Positions 21,504-34,224 are shown, counted from the first letter of the stretch. The stretch is 64,000 bases of DNA from Cornus controversa (GCA_026545225.1 CM048845.1:14443501-14507500), one strand, 5' to 3'. A program made the numbers and translations. The notes: a model not told the origin generated them from the sequence alone.

Positions 21504-24128
21504 CCCCTTCAGAATTAGAGGAGAGTACCGCCTATACAGCCAGACGTCCAGTATCACCTGGCATAGCCTGACATTCAGCAATTGACTTAGCAGAATGAGG
21601 CACTGTATCAGCAGATCGCTGATCTCCAAGCAAGGGTCAAGCGTGCTGAAAGCGTGAGAGACCTAAGACGACAACGTAATGAAGGGGCCAGATCAAGCAA
21701 CCAGTCCTTGAGTGTCTCCCATCATAACTAGCCCGTCACTAGACATCCTCCCCTCGGTCGACCTAATGAAGATCAGACCAATCCCACGCAGTTTTACCCA
21801 GAGTGGAGAGTCTAGATGTAGTGGGAGATCGACGAACTGAAGGGCGATCAGAATTGCTATCCGGCCGATTAAGCACTCGCTACCACAAGGTTGACCAAAT
21901 CTCTGTTAACAAAGAATATAATCAGAACTGAAAGGCTGAGGAGGTCCACCCTACCAACATTCACTATTTTCAATGGAAAGACATATTTGGTAGAGCAAAT
22001 CTACCAGTATCAATAGAAGATATATGACACTGGATGCTGAAAATGATGCACTCATGTGCAAAATCTTTTCGTCTAGTCTGGCTAGACCAGCATTACTTTG
22101 GTTCAAACAACAACTGCCTCATTTAATATCAATACTTCGACAAGCTATGCGAGCTGTTCATAGCCTAGTTCGACAGAAACCAAGAGCAGAAAAGGGCAGT
22201 CTCCTCGTTATTTACCATGAGGCAAGTCAAAGGGGAAACGTTAAAATCTTTCCTAACCTGTTTCAACTTGGAGATGTCCATAATAGATCAATGCAATTAG
22301 ACCGCATCATTGGAAGCTTTCAAGATAGCAGTCTCTCTAGAGGAAGGTTTCCACCAATCTCTGGTATCTAAAATATCAAAGGATAGAGGAGGATGAGGTA
22401 GCCAGAATACAACGATTGACTTTGATCACTGTAGCACAGCAAATAAAGACCCAAGTTGCTAAGGCCAAAACACCTTAGGTTATTCCCTCGTCTGCACTAG
22501 AGATTGTGAAAAAGCAGAAAGTTATAGAGAATATCACCCCTTTAAAGGTGTTTCTGGCCAAGCTTTACTACAAAAATAAAAGTAAAAGAATCTTTCGCAC
22601 ACCTCTGGCTATTAGACAACCACCATAACAGAGGGACAAGAACAAGCATTGTTCCCTCCACAGTGACTTTAGCCATACGACCAATGAGTGCAGGAACCTA
22701 AAACATTAGGTGAAGTTTTTAATCGCTAAGAGAGGATTGTCGGAATACATCACTAGGGAAGAACAAGCCAAACCTTTCAACCAATCATAACAAAAGGAAA
22801 ATAAACAGCTGAACCCTACTCCCGTTCATATTATCAATGCTATACATGGTCGACCAGCCTCAAATCGAGAGAGCGGATTCGAAAGGCGGTCACACCTTAG
22901 GAATGCTAAGAAATTCCAGAGGATCGGAGAGATCCACTCAGTACATAATCGTTTGGCCAGCATGCTAATCATCTTCACAGATAAGGATATAAGAAAAATC
23001 CAGATGCCACATGAGGATTCGCTTGTGATTAGCCTCATTGTCTCTATCTGTGAAGTAAAGAGGGTATTGGTGGATGTAAGGAGTGACACCAATGTTCTGA
23101 CGTTGTCGGCCTTCTAGCAGATGGGCCTAGAACCAGAATGCGTCAGGCCTACGGCCGAGCCACTAGTAGGGTTTGATGGAAACCAAATAACTCCAATAGG
23201 GGTGGTGGAGCTCCTAGTAATAGCAATAACAAGAACTCTGATTGAGGCCTTCGTCATTATCGATTTCAACTCTTCATACAATATGATAATGGGAAGAGGT
23301 TGGAGACACAGGATGTAAGGAGTCCCTTCTACGCTCCACCAATTAATGAGGTGTGTAACGCCGAATGGAAGAGATACGATTGACATATTGGGAGATCAAG
23401 TGGGAGCCAAGAAATGTTATGCTCTTACACTAACAAGAAAGGCGGTGCAGGAAGAACAAACCAAATAACAATTACAGAACTCTCTACTAAAGGGCGTTCC
23501 CCAAGAGCAAGAAAAAGATAAGCTGACTGAGGAGTCGTTTGAAAAGGTAAAGATCGTTCTTGGCGAGGACCCACAAATCTGGGGACCTCCTTATGCCAAA
23601 CTGACAGAACGCAGTTAATATAACTGCTGAAAAAGAATATCGATGTTTTCAACTAGGATCACACTGACATGCCTGGCATAAATCCATCAGTATCATGCGT
23701 GCGCTCAATGTCAATTCAAGCTACCCACCTGTGAATCAAAAGCAAAGGCGATTTGCTCAAGAAAAGAATCAGATTATTGCAGCAGAAATAGATCGCCTCT
23801 TGAAATCAGGCTTCATCAGGGAGGTTCAGTTTTGGAATTGGCTTTCGAATGTGGTGTTGGTCTAGAAAAGAACGGCAAGTGGTAGATATGCATAGACTTT
23901 TCCAATCTGAATAAGGCTTGCCCTAAGGATAGTTTCCCTCTACCCAAGATCGATTAAATAGTTGATGCCATGACTAAATACGAACAATTGACATTCCTTG
24001 ATGCGTACTCTGGTTATAATCAGATCCTGATGAACCTAGACAATCAGGAGAAAACATTGTTCATTATTGAGAGGGGAATCTATTGCTACAAAGTAATGTC
24101 GTTCGGGCTGAATAATTATAATGCTTTC
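21504..24128 (+). pseudogene. Tat-like gypsy gag-protease-RT, copy 1 (broken)
   Basis: This continues the element after the CACTA insertion. Gag at about 22024-22110 reads MTLDAENDALMCKIFSSSLA, and a zinc-knuckle-like region lies at about 22640-22690. The aspartic-protease-like domain at about 23040-23320 ends VIIDFNSSYNMIMGRGW. The start of reverse transcriptase at about 23740-24128 contains KNQIIAAEIDRLLKSGFIRE and ends near VMSFGLNNYNAF, just before the catalytic YxDD box would come. Numerous stops and frameshifts interrupt it. The break at about 24128 is where another LTR-type insertion begins. Confidence 0.8.
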
Positions 24129-24984
24129 TAACTACCACATATACATGATATAGATGGTGAAAGAACTATAAAATAATTAATTACAAGAAGTGAAAATCAT
24201 ACACATGGGAATCAATTAATAAACAAAAGAACTTTACTTCATTAATGGAGGTTTCCTCCTCAACCCTATTTGAGGAGTTTAGTTACACATGCTCGAAGAA
24301 GAAGATAACACAAAAATATAAAAGACATAATAAAATAGATAAATAAAACCCGGATTGTCTCTATCTTCTCTACTTTGGCCTCCATTTGTATTCTCCTCTG
24401 AAAATAGCCTCCCATTGGCCACTTTATACCCTAAGAGAATACATAAAGTCCTAATCAAATTAAGAAATAATTAGGATTTTCTCGCAATCCTAAACAATCC
24501 TAAACAGGTGAATTTTTCTACTGATGTTCGGCCCAAGTTTTGACCCAGTAGAAGTTCGATTGACGGAATTTACGTGAAATACAAAAGTATCCAGAATCGA
24601 ATTTTATTCAACCTACGCGAAAATAAAGTCAAATTGTCGACAATAAGACTTTTGGGCTATTTTTCAAAATGAGATTACAACTGGATTACGCACAGAATTA
24701 GACTTCAGACCCGTAATCTTCTTAAGCAGTTGTAATTCTCTTGGATCACTTGCTTGGGCTGATTTGAGTTAAGATATGAAATTGAATAGATCTATTTGAT
24801 GTGGGCTTCATATAACCCTCTTGAATATCTTCTTTAAAAGCCCAAAAAAATCATGATTTTAACTAAAATAATCATTAAGGCCCTGAAAAGACAAAAAATA
24901 CAAAAATAGAGTAAAATCACAAATAAACTATCACTAAGACAATAAAATATTCAAATTAAGAGGCTAGAATACGTAACATTCAAC
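24129..24984 (-). mobile_element. LTR-like insertion within Tat copy 1, part A
   Basis: Non-coding on both strands. Read on the minus strand it resembles the next segment in layout: GTTACGTATTC..., GGGCTTTTAAAGAAGATATTC, and a terminal stretch with TTCTTTTGTTTATTAATTG. I interpret it as a related LTR or LTR fragment inserted into pol of the Tat element. The boundaries are approximate: left where RT homology stops, right where the next LTR end motif lies. Confidence 0.35.
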
Positions 24985-26526
24985 GCCGATCAATAACTGT
25001 TCGATGTGCAAAACGAGATAAAATAATATGGAATAATGTCGTTGTTGTTTTACACCTCGACAAAAAAGAATTTATAAAACCCTACAAATACTCTACTAGA
25101 ATTAGTAAAGTGGTGAGTAGGGGTCGAACCCACAGAGACTGCATTGGTTGTGTTGTTAAGCTATCAAGATCTTGTCTAATTTAATTGAAAGAGAATTTAT
25201 TTTGCTTTTAATTCTAAGGTACTGAAATTAAATGAAATGAAATACAACATAAATAAATGGTAGACACTGGAGAGAGGGTCCTGGGAATTGACTTCACCAC
25301 TAACCTTCTGACAATGACAGTTGTATTAATTTGGGATGTTTAATCTATGCATTCAGAAAAGAATGGCTACAAGCCAAATTCAGTTCTATCAAGAGGATTC
25401 ATTCAACATACAATTAAGCATAACTCGTATTCGCTTAGCATGGCCTATACATCAGACTAATTAATGATATGATAACCCATCTTCGCTTAGTACGAATTAT
25501 AAAAACCCTAAATTGAATGATCTATGAAAACTATTGTATAACCTGTCTTAACAAAATCACAGAAATTGAAAAGAACTAAACCCTAATCACTGCAAACTTG
25601 TATTCATTCTACAAGAACAAAAGTAAATATGCAATGAAACAATACATTCAAATTGAAAGCAATAGCACAGCTATTGTTTATGTCTCGGTTATACAATCAA
25701 TGCACAAAATAAATAATCCTCAAATTAATATACAAACTAAAACATTGAAAGACAGGTTAGGGTTACATCACTTCCCCGGAATGGTGTTTAGCCACTCATG
25801 ATCGGAGGTCCAGGCTTGAACGATGATGAAGTCGCCGTCGTCTTGCCCGTATCGTCACGAATCACCTCTGTATATCTCTCTCTGTGCTATCCCCTCCGAA
25901 TACCCTAGTTTCCTTCGTTTCATCATTTTTACTTTGCGAAACCAAACCAACGGGACACCTGGCCTTCCCAAAGTGGCAAGTGCGCATAAGAAAATGGCAC
26001 TTGCTCCTCACAAAGTGGCATTTGCGCCCAAAAAGTGGCAGCTGCGTAAATAGGGCAGAAAGTTGATGAAAACGTCCGTTTTAGTAAATTTTTGTGAAAT
26101 ATGAAATTGTGCAGAATTGAATTTCCTTCAACCCATGCGAAGTTTGGGTCGTTTTGACAATCGTGTACGGAGTTATGGTCTGAATACCAACACGGATCCA
26201 AGACTTTTTAGGCCTGAATTGGCCCAATCTTCAATGCGAATGGGCCCGTGCTCATTTCCTTCATTTAAATTTATTTGCAGCCCATTTCTTCAGTTCATTT
26301 AGTTTGGATCTTCAAGATAAACATATCTCTCATGGGCCAAGCTTCAGTGATAACTAAATGAGCACTATTTGTAGCCCGATTTCACCATTATTAATCAGAA
26401 TTACCCTTAATCACCTGTAATCATAAAAAGATTAAAATTATTAATAAAAACATAAAAGAAATATTACTAAGACACTCATTCATATAATTTTAGGGATATT
26501 GAATATGCAATATTCATTACTTATCA
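24985..26526 (-). mobile_element. 3' LTR of a gypsy-like element, minus strand
   Basis: On the minus strand the LTR start TGATAAGTAATGAATATTG (26526) is directly preceded by the purine-rich AAGTTTGAGGGTA (26527-26540), a polypurine tract. It ends with a segment containing GGGTTCGACCCCTACTCACC (about 25110-25130), a motif shared with the plus-strand sequence near 38595. No open frame inside is convincing. The small plus-strand frames around 25600-26300 have no recognisable similarity. Confidence 0.5.
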
Positions 26527-27090
26527 TACCCTCAAACTTACAAATTGCTAGTCTCTTAGCAATACAAAACTAAAAATGAAGTAAAACAACTAAACTATTT
26601 CCTCTTTCGTGGGAGATCCGATTGCATTTAGCATATGCAACAAGCCTTTTAAACCCCTAAGTTACCCCTAGTGGACGAGTGAAGTCTCGTGAGGGTTTCC
26701 AGAGATGTTACCCACAAACATGCCAAAATTTCTGTTTCAAACATTAATCAAGACGAAGACTACAAAATGCAATTAAAAGACTTGCATTCAAGAATACTTT
26801 CAAATCCCTAAACCCCATAATTCAAAACAATGGTTCTCACCCAAAATTTACATCAATCATAACTCAAAGAAACTAACTCTAGCCCCCTCATGAAAAGTGA
26901 ACTAGCATTCATCAATGTGGTTTAACCCGGCCTTGAGTGAGCAATTACAAGTCCCTTCAATTTATTGGATCCCCTTATTGAATGTATCACTCAAAACATG
27001 AACACATTCTCAAGTCCAGAGTTGAAACTTATCAATAACTTATAAATAACTTTCAAATTTTTTTGAAAAAATCTTATGATTGAAACTCAC
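26527..27090 (-). other. polypurine tract and internal remnant of the inserted gypsy-like element
   Basis: Non-coding sequence next to the LTR start at 26526, interpreted as the truncated internal 3' part of the same insertion. CAAGTCCAGAGTTGAAACTT occurs twice (about 27013 and 27097). The second copy lies where Tat-element 3' sequence resumes, so it may mark the junction. Confidence 0.35.
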
Positions 27091-27409
27091 CATTTTCAAG
27101 TCCAGAGTTGAAACTTGGGCAATGCAGCCTTACTATTTCTAAGGAAAGGGGTGCACCTTCTTTAAAATTGACCTCAAAATATAATGAGAGTTAGTTATTA
27201 AGGAAAAATAACGCATATGGATGGGCATAATCCCATACTGAGTAAAAATCCTTGTTTTTCAACATATATAAAAGGAAGCAAATGCCCTGAAGGGCATGAC
27301 GTGGAGATGGTACGACGCAAAGGAAAAATGTATCATAACATGCCCATGCCTGCTTTTGCATCAATAATAACCAAATCTCTTAAATATATATATATATATA
27401 TATATATAT
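27091..27409 (+). other. 3' untranslated zone of Tat copy 1
   Basis: This stretch corresponds to 57062-57790 of the complete copy. Shared blocks include GCAATACGGCCTTCAC-like sequence, ATTGACCTCA and the decayed ACATATATAAAAGG leader-like segment. A TA microsatellite at about 27384-27409 closes it. There is no gene. Confidence 0.5.
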
Positions 27410-28300
27410 TAAATAAAAGAGGCTATAGGCTCAAGTCAAGCTAACGTCTTAAACGACTGATCGCTTATTGAAGCTAAGGTCTGAACGACTAATCACTTGC
27501 TAAAGAAAAAATCGCATAGGCCCAAATCAAGCTAATGTCTTAAATGACCGATCACTTATTGAAGCTAAGGTCAGAACGACTGATCACTTATTAAAAAAAA
27601 GAGGTCATAGGCCCAAATTAAGATAAGGTCTTAAACGACCGATCGCTTATTGAAGCTATGGTTAGAACAACCGATCTCTTATTAAAGAAAAGAGGCCGTA
27701 GGCCCAAATTATGCCAAGGTCTTAAACTACCGATCGCTTATTGAAGCTAAGGTCAGAATGACCGATTGCTTATTAAAGAAAAGAGGTCATTGGCCCAAAT
27801 TAAGCTAACATCTTAAATGACTGATCGCTTATTGAAGCTAAGGTCAGAATGACCGATCACTTATTAAAGAAAAGAGGCCATAGGCCCAAAGCAAGCTAAG
27901 GTCTTAAACGACTGATCACTTATTGAAGCTAAGGTTAGAATGACCGATCATTTATTAAAGAAAAGAGGCCATAGGCCTAAATTAAGCTAAGGTCTTAAAC
28001 GACCGATAGCTTATTGAAGCTAAGGTCAGAACGACCGATCACTTATTAAGAAAAAGAGGTTATAGGTCCAAATCAAGCTAAGGTCTTAAACAACCGATCA
28101 CTTATTAAAGCTAAGGTCAGAATGACCAATCGCTTATTAAATAAAAGAGGCCATAAGCCTAAATCAAGCTAAGGTCTTAAATGATCGATCGTTTATTGAA
28201 GCTAAGGTCAGAACAATCGATCACTTATTAAAGAAAAGAGGCCATATACCCAAATCAAGTTAAGGTTTTAAAACGATCGATCGCTCACAAACAAAAAGAA
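27410..28300 (+). repeat. tandem array of about 91-bp units, Tat copy 1
   Basis: About ten units occur, each made of two related halves: GCTAAGGTCTTAAACGACCG-ATCGCTTATTGAA and GCTAAGGTCAGAACGACCGA-TCACTTATTAAA, followed by GAAAAGAGGCCATAGGCCCA. The units are diverged from each other. The same array type is present at 57790-58440. Confidence 0.95.
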
Positions 28301-28723
28301 GGGCCATAGCCCCAATCAAATTAATTTACAAAAAATACAACCGTCATCACAAGCCGATCACTTGAGTTATTCCCTTGCCAAATTCTCTAATAAAGAGAAA
28401 AAAACATCAAGTACTGAACGTTGATCGCCAACATTACTAAAGAAAGTTTCTAGTTGAAGAAGAGGGTTGAAGCCCAGCTTACTAAGGCAACTATCAGTTG
28501 AAAGAAGCTATCAAAAATAGAAGTATCAGTCTGCATTTTGAGACATGCATGAAGAGTTCAGAGTGTAAAAGTACTTGCATTCACCAAAACTGTCATTATA
28601 AGAAAGAGGGTACAAATTATCCCTCAAGAAAAAAGAAAGCTCCATTCGAGCATTAGAAAAAAAAAGAGGGGTAATTACGAAGGGTTAACCTTGGGGAGCC
28701 TCCCCGTTCTCCTTGTTAAAGTC
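28301..28723. other. spacer between repeat array and antisense gene, copy 1
   Basis: Non-coding sequence that matches 58560-58998 of the other copy, for example AGCCGATCACTTGAG versus AGCCGATAGCTTGGAG. It probably holds the 3' UTR of the antisense gene. Confidence 0.5.
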
Positions 28724-29440
28724 CTAATTGAAGGAATCAATGATTAGGGTGCCTTGTTTAGTTAGAGGTGACACCTCTAGAATGATCTGATTAGAGGGAG
28801 AGGGGGTAGTTAGAGCAGTAATAATGGGAGGAGGAGTCGAGCATAAACTCTTGAGGAAGTCCGCAAACTTGAGTTCGGCCTTGCCAGGAGCAGGGATGTT
28901 GTACCCACTGAGCAAGTCGATAGCCTGATCGACATCAAACTCATCAGGTTCAGCATAATCCCATTCGACTTCAAGCTTCTCTCATTATTCAAAGCCATAG
29001 CGAAAGCCATCAACAAGCTTCAAAGCTGGGATCTTTAGGAATCCCTGGTACATCTCGAGTCTGCCAGCCTTGTAAACCTGTAACATGACTTTAAGCTTAG
29101 TAGCCTTCACCTCAGCTACTAGAGCCCTTTGCTTAAAGTAACTAAGTGTCTTTTGCTTTTTAGCAAAAGACTTGGTCAGCTTTTTCACCTTCCCCTCAAG
29201 GCTTTCGGCCTTGCGTCCATTCAGACGTTTGATCTCTACAGCTTTGCAAAAGGAGATGGTCATATATGCACTCTGCACCGTGAAAAGTAAACAAAGTTAA
29301 AGAAAGAAACATCATAAAAGACAAGTAAAGAAGTAAACAGAGGATAAGATGAGACAAACCACTGTGGCATAAAGAGGTACATTGGCAAGAAGCTCATCCC
29401 TGGGAAGCCAAATCCTATGGGCGAGAGCTCCCATCACTTC
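28724..29440 (-). pseudogene. antisense gene of Tat-like element, copy 1 (5'-truncated)
   Basis: Minus-strand coding runs opposite to gag-pol. One exon ends with DELLANVPLYATV and a GT donor (about 29352). After an intron with an AG acceptor near 29280, the next exon starts SAYMTISFCKAVE and continues as a Lys/Glu-rich, probably coiled-coil stretch (SLEGKVKKLTKSFAKKQK), then ALKLVDGFRYGFE. After one frame change it continues EVEWDYAEPDEFDVDQAIDL and ends GTLIIDSFN at stop 28724. It matches the antisense gene at 58999-60957 along its C-terminal half. At the upstream end (about 29440) it is fused in the same orientation to Athila integrase. The function of this product is unknown. Confidence 0.7.
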
Positions 29441-30733
29441 ATTAGTCCTGCTAGCTACTGCTTCAACCTACTTCGAAACATAATATACCCTAACTAGGAT
29501 AAACTCAAAGCCAAAAGAAGGTGGGACCTATGAAATTAATGCCCCATACATCAAATATTTCTACAATCAAAATAGGGTTCAACGGCATCATGTCTTGGCG
29601 AGACATAGAGCCCGATCTTTGACATCTCTCATAAACCTAGCAAAATTGGAAATAATCCTTAAATAGTGAGGGCCAATAAAATCCACATTGTAATACTTTG
29701 AAGGCGGTCTTTCAGGCACTAAAGTAAGCACACTACGAAACTCATGGCCAGGGATGCAATGATGGATCATTTGATCCGAACAACACTAAAACAAATCTAG
29801 AGATCCTCCCAATAGTAATACTTATTTTGGGCAAAAAAATGGTTTTTCATTTGTTTTAACCAATGATTGACAATATCTGCAAACCAAGGCGCTCTCTCTC
29901 ATAAGAAATAGCAAAGAGTTGTTCATCCAGAAAAGAATTATGAATAGAAGGTTGATGACACAAAGACTCAACAAGAATACGAGAGAGATGGTCGGCGACT
30001 TCATTCTTGGAATCCTTTTATCCCGGATCTCATAATCAAACTCTTGAAGCAAAAGAATTCATCTAATCAAACGGGATTTGGTTTATTTCTTCGTTAACAA
30101 ATGTTTTAGTGCCGCATGATCAGAAAACACAATCACTTTTGAGCCTAGAAGGTATGGTCTAAATTTGTCTAATGTAAATACAACCGCTAACAACTCTTTT
30201 TTGATAGTTGTATAATTTAATTGAGTATCTGAAAGAGTTTTGCTAGCGTAGTATATGGCATAAGATAACTTATTCATGCGTTGCCCTAAAACTGCTCCTA
30301 ATGCATAATTCGATACATCACATATAATTTTGAATGGAAGGAACCAATTAGATGGCTGCATGATAGGAGTAGAGGACAAGAGTGAACTTAGCTTTTCAAA
30401 AGACTCGAGACATGCAAGATCAAAGTGGAAAGGGACATCTTTAGTAAGTAGATTGCATAATAGATGAGAAACTTTACTAAAGTCATTAATGAAGCTTCGG
30501 TAAAAACCTGCATGACCATAAAATGATCTAATCTCCTTTACCAAAGTTGATGGAGGAAGCTTAAAAGACTCTCCAAAAATTGAGAAATCATCCGTGTAGA
30601 CTTTAACAAACTTTTCAACCATGTCTGAAAAAATAGACATCATACAACTTTAGAAGGTTGTCGGTGCATTGCGCAAGCCAAGAAACATCCACCTATAAAC
30701 AATGGTATCGAAAGGACAAGTAAAAATGGTCTT
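29441..30733 (-). pseudogene. Athila-like Ty3/gypsy RT-RNase H-integrase fragment
   Basis: On the minus strand from 30733: TIFTCPFDTI, NAPTTF, MMSIFSDMVEKFVKVYTDDF with the YTDD catalytic box, then the RT connection (EIRSFYGHAGFYRSFI), DVSNYALGAVLGQRMNK, the ELLAVVFTLDKFRPYL thumb/RNase H start and SDHAALKHLLTKK. After frame changes come the integrase zinc and core regions (CQRSGSMSRQ; EIFDVWGINFIGP at about 29540). This combination is typical of the Athila/Tat branch. Stops and frameshifts disable it. It is cut on the right by the copia element and on the left by the fusion at about 29440. Confidence 0.85.
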
Positions 30734-31140
30734 TATTGAGAGAAACAGCCGCAAACCAAGCATAATCACGAAATATGACACAAAATGAATCAAGCACAAC
30801 ACACAGAACACAAGAATTTATGTGGTTCAGCGATGTGCCTACGTCCCCGGCAAAGATCTGAAAAATTTTTTAGCTATACGAAAATTAGGAGATTACAAGT
30901 TTCAACCCAAACCCTAGCTCTCGCTCTCTCACTCTCTTTCTGCAGTTTTAGTATTTTCTCTTGTTAGTACCTCCAAACCCTTAGATGCCCTTACTCAGGT
31001 TACAAGAGAGTCCTAACACGGGTCTAAAACTCGCAACCAAAAAATGGGTCATAAAATTAAGGCCACACAAAGCCCATTTTTCAAGTCAATTGGGTCGCAA
31101 CGCGACCCGGGCCAAGACAAAATTTGGGCCACAACATAAC
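30734..31140 (-). mobile_element. 3' LTR of the Tork-like element
   Basis: It aligns with 35132-35440 over about 290 bases (shared GAGAGAAAC, ACAAGAATTTATGTGGTTC, CTCTTTCTGCAGTTTTAG). About 100 bases of further sequence, including GGGTCGCAACGCGACCCGGG-like GC-rich sequence, are lost in the other LTR. Confidence 0.75.
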
Positions 31141-31223
31141 AAAATCTCCACCTTGGCTCAAATTCCACCAAGCTTCACAATCCCAGCTACTCCTTTCGCC
31201 TCCTTCACATGCCCATAAGGGTA

Positions 31224-31767
31224 TCAACAACTGTAAACACCAATCAGGCCTAAATAATGTCTGAACTTGATAGTAGGAATGACCTTAGTCATCATATCTG
31301 TCAGATTCTCTATTGTCCTAATCTTCTTCACTGCAATAGCACCCTGTGCAATCACATCTCTGATGAAGTGCAACCTGACATCAATATGATTGGTCTTTTC
31401 ATGGAACATATGATTTTTAGTCAGATGTATAGCACTCTAGCTATCGCAAAATACAATTAAATCATCCTGCTGCAAGCCTAGATCACTAACCAAGCCTCTA
31501 AGCCATATAGCTTCCTTCACCGACTGTGGCAGCCATGTACTCAGCCTCTGTAGTAGACAATGCAATTGTAGACTGCAAAGTCGCCTTCGAACTGATCACA
31601 CTCCCACAAAGAGTAAAGATATACCCTGTCAAGGACCTCCTCCTATCAAGATCTCCAGCATAATTCGAATCAACATATCCAACAACACTCCCAGACGTGT
31701 CGCTGCCTTTGTCATAGACTAATCCAACATTTGTAATGCCTTGCAAATATCGCAATATCCATTTCAT
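31224..31767 (-). pseudogene. Tork-like RNase H
   Basis: 31498-31767 reads MKWILRYLQGITNVGLVYD, then GYVDSNYAGDLDRRRSLTGY and ALSTTEAEYMA, the RNase H signature. 31224-31409 continues with HEKTNHIDVRLHFIRDVI and NLTDMMTKVIP. The two are separated by a stop near 31440 in the QDDLIVFCDS equivalent. It is relatively young compared with the other copia relics here. Confidence 0.85.
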
Positions 31768-31850
31768 AACCTGTCAATGAACCTTCCTAGGTTTATCTAT
31801 GTATCTACTCACTACACTAACTGCATGTGAAATGTCTGACCTAGTGCACA

Positions 31851-33040
31851 TCATAGCATACATGATGCTGTGCCAACTGCACTAGCATAAGGAACACGAG
31901 ACATGTGCTCCACCTCCTCCTCGGTCTGTGGTGACAATTCTGCTGAAAGTTTGAAGTGGGATGCCAATAGAGTACTCACAGGCTTTGAGGCTTGCATACC
32001 GAAACGTTCCGACACCTTCTCAATGTACTTCTTCTGTGACAAATACAATCTGTCTGCTCCTCTGTCTCTATAAATCTCCATACCCAAAATCCTCTTCACG
32101 GCACCTAGATCCTTTATCTCAAATTCACCATTAAGCTGAGCCTTCAACAAGTTGATTTCTGACATATTTCTGCAAGCTATCAACATGTCATCAACATAGA
32201 TCAACAAGTACAAATACGAACCATCTGAGAGCCTCCTGTGATACACACAACTGTCAAACTCACTCCTACAATAGCCACTCCCAACAGTAAAGGCGTCGAA
32301 TCGCTTGTACCACTGTTTAGGAGACTGCTTGAACTCATACAAGGACTTCTTCAATAGGCAAACATGGTCTTCCTTTTTCAGAATCTCAAATCCCTCAGGT
32401 TGATGCATATAAATTTGGCAACCATAGCAAGTAACACTCGGATTGAGCTATGTTTCACAACAGGAGAGAAAACTTCATTGAAGTCCACCCCTTCCCTCAG
32501 TGTATAGCCCTTCGCCACCAAGCGTGCATTGAACCTTGTATCTTTCACTCCTGGATTTTCTTCTTTCTTCTTGAAAACCCATTTATAACCCACAATCTTC
32601 TGACTCTTAGGCTTCTTGACTAGCTCCCAAGTATGGTTCTTATGAAGAGACTCAATCTCCTCACTCACAGTAACAGACCATTGTGCTGACTCTCCACCCG
32701 TGATGGCCTCATGATAAGTACATGGTACCTGCTCATCAATATTCTCTACCAGACTAAGTGCATAAGAAACCGAATTAGCATGTGAAAAATCATATTTTTG
32801 AGGTGGCTTAATCGCCTTCCTCGGTCTGTCTCTAGCCACGCTGTACCATTGCAACCGTGTATCTTCCTCAACCTGAAACTGCACCTGCTCATCATTCGAC
32901 TGATCAGGAACACTCTCTAACTGAACCTCTGATAGCTTCACCTGCTCACTAACACCCTGAGCTTTAGTTGAATCAACTATATCCTTCTGCGGAGTAAGCA
33001 CTGTAGACTCATGAAAGATCACATCTTTGCTAACAACCAA
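31851..33040 (-). pseudogene. Tork-like reverse transcriptase
   Basis: 32378-33040 contains the integrase tail and RT start (NHTWELVKKPKSQKIVGYKW, GVDFNEVFSPVVKHSSIRVL). It is frameshifted near 32400 into 31851-32408, which has MHQPEGFE, CLLKKSLYEFKQSPKQWYKR and YLLIYVDDMLIA, with an intact YVDD catalytic box. The block is one frameshift away from being continuous; a second break near 31850 separates it from RNase H. Confidence 0.9.
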
Positions 33041-33073
33041 TTTTTTTCCTGAAGCATCTGGTCATGACAATCA

Positions 33074-34161
33074 TTACCCCTTGACCTCAGGCTCATAACC
33101 AAGAAATATGCACTTCTTAACCCTCGATTTAAGTTTTCCCTCATTGACACAAGTATACACAAGACACCCAAATATTCTCATATTGTTGTAACTAGTAGGA
33201 GAACCAGACCATACCTTATCTAGAGTTTTATAGTCGATAGCAGTCAATGGAGATCGGTTCACCAAGAAACAAGCTGTGGAAACAGCTTCAGCCCAGAACA
33301 CTTTTTCTAACCCGACATTAGACAACATGCATCGTGATCTCTCCAATAGTGTTCTATTCATCCGTTCTGTAACTCCATTTTGCTGTGGAGTTTTCTCACT
33401 GTGCAGTGTCTCACAATCCCGTGAGTCTCGCAAAAGTCATTAAATTCTCCATCATAGAATTCCAAACCATTCTCTGTCCTCAAGCACTTAAACTATTTTC
33501 TAATATGCTTTTCAATTAAGGCCTTCCACTACTTGAATGTGACAAAGGCCTCATTCTTTTGTTTTAGAATATAAACCCAAACTTTTTGAGAAAAGTCATC
33601 AATTAACGTCATCATGTATCTACCACCAGCATGTGAATTAACCTGAGAAGGAACCTAAAGATCAGAATGGATATAATCCACTGTGCCCTTGGTCTTGTGA
33701 ATTCCTGTACTGAACTTCACTCTGCACTGGTTCCCAAAGACACAATGCTCATAGAAATCTGGTTTTCCAATTTTTTGACCACCAAACAGACCCTGCTTTC
33801 TTAGAACATCCATCTCCCTCTCACTCATATAACCCAATCGCATATGCCACAACCTGGTAATATCTATATCTGAATATAAAGACGATACTGCAGCAAAACC
33901 TGTAACTGTGCTACCCTGCAAAGCATACAAACAATGTTGTTTCAGTCCCTTCATCACCATGAGAGCACCCTTTGAAACCCTAATGACTCCACCTTCAACC
34001 TTGTAACTGCAGTCGATGGAATCCAACGTACCCAGGGAAATCAAATTCTTCTTCAGTTTTGGAACATGCTTGACATCAGTCAGTATTCTCAATATACTGT
34101 CAAACATCTTGATTCGAACTGTACTGATACCTACAACCTTGCACGACACATTATTCCCCAT
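33074..34161 (-). pseudogene. Tork-like pre-integrase zinc region and integrase
   Basis: 33655-34161 has protease-tail residues, then LWHMRLGYMSEREMDVLRKQ (the H..H part of the zinc finger) and FYEHCVFGNQCRVKFSTGIH (the C..C part). After a broken central part with the D,D region near 33440-33650, 33074-33433 has EKTPQQNGVTERMNRTLLE, containing the catalytic Glu, then NMRIFGCLVYTCVNEGKL and KKCIFLGYEPEVKG. A stop near 33650 and a frame change near 33435 interrupt it. Confidence 0.85.
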
Positions 34162-34224
34162 CAGAACTTTCCCTCTATTAATGGAACGATAAGAGGTAAA
34201 CCAGTCTCTGTTAGGACAAATGTG

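Larger units (their letters stand above)
17000..29440 (+). mobile_element. Tat-like Ty3/gypsy element, copy 1 (nested and truncated)
   Basis: It can be aligned piece by piece with the complete element at 47953-61720. The pieces are a short 5' LTR (17000-17231), the primer site (CTTCGGCACCGTATGTGGG), the gag start, then after a CACTA insertion gag-protease-RT (21504-24128), then after an LTR-type insertion the 3' untranslated zone (27091-27410), about 90-bp tandem repeats (27410-28300) and the antisense gene (28724-29440). RNase H, integrase and the 3' LTR are missing. At about 29440 it is joined to an Athila-like fragment. Stops in every domain show it is dead. Confidence 0.85.

Noticed and set aside
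27410..28300. Possible CRISPR-like array because of regularly spaced repeats
   Set aside because: Units are contiguous tandem repeats without unique spacers, in a plant retrotransposon; CRISPR does not apply.
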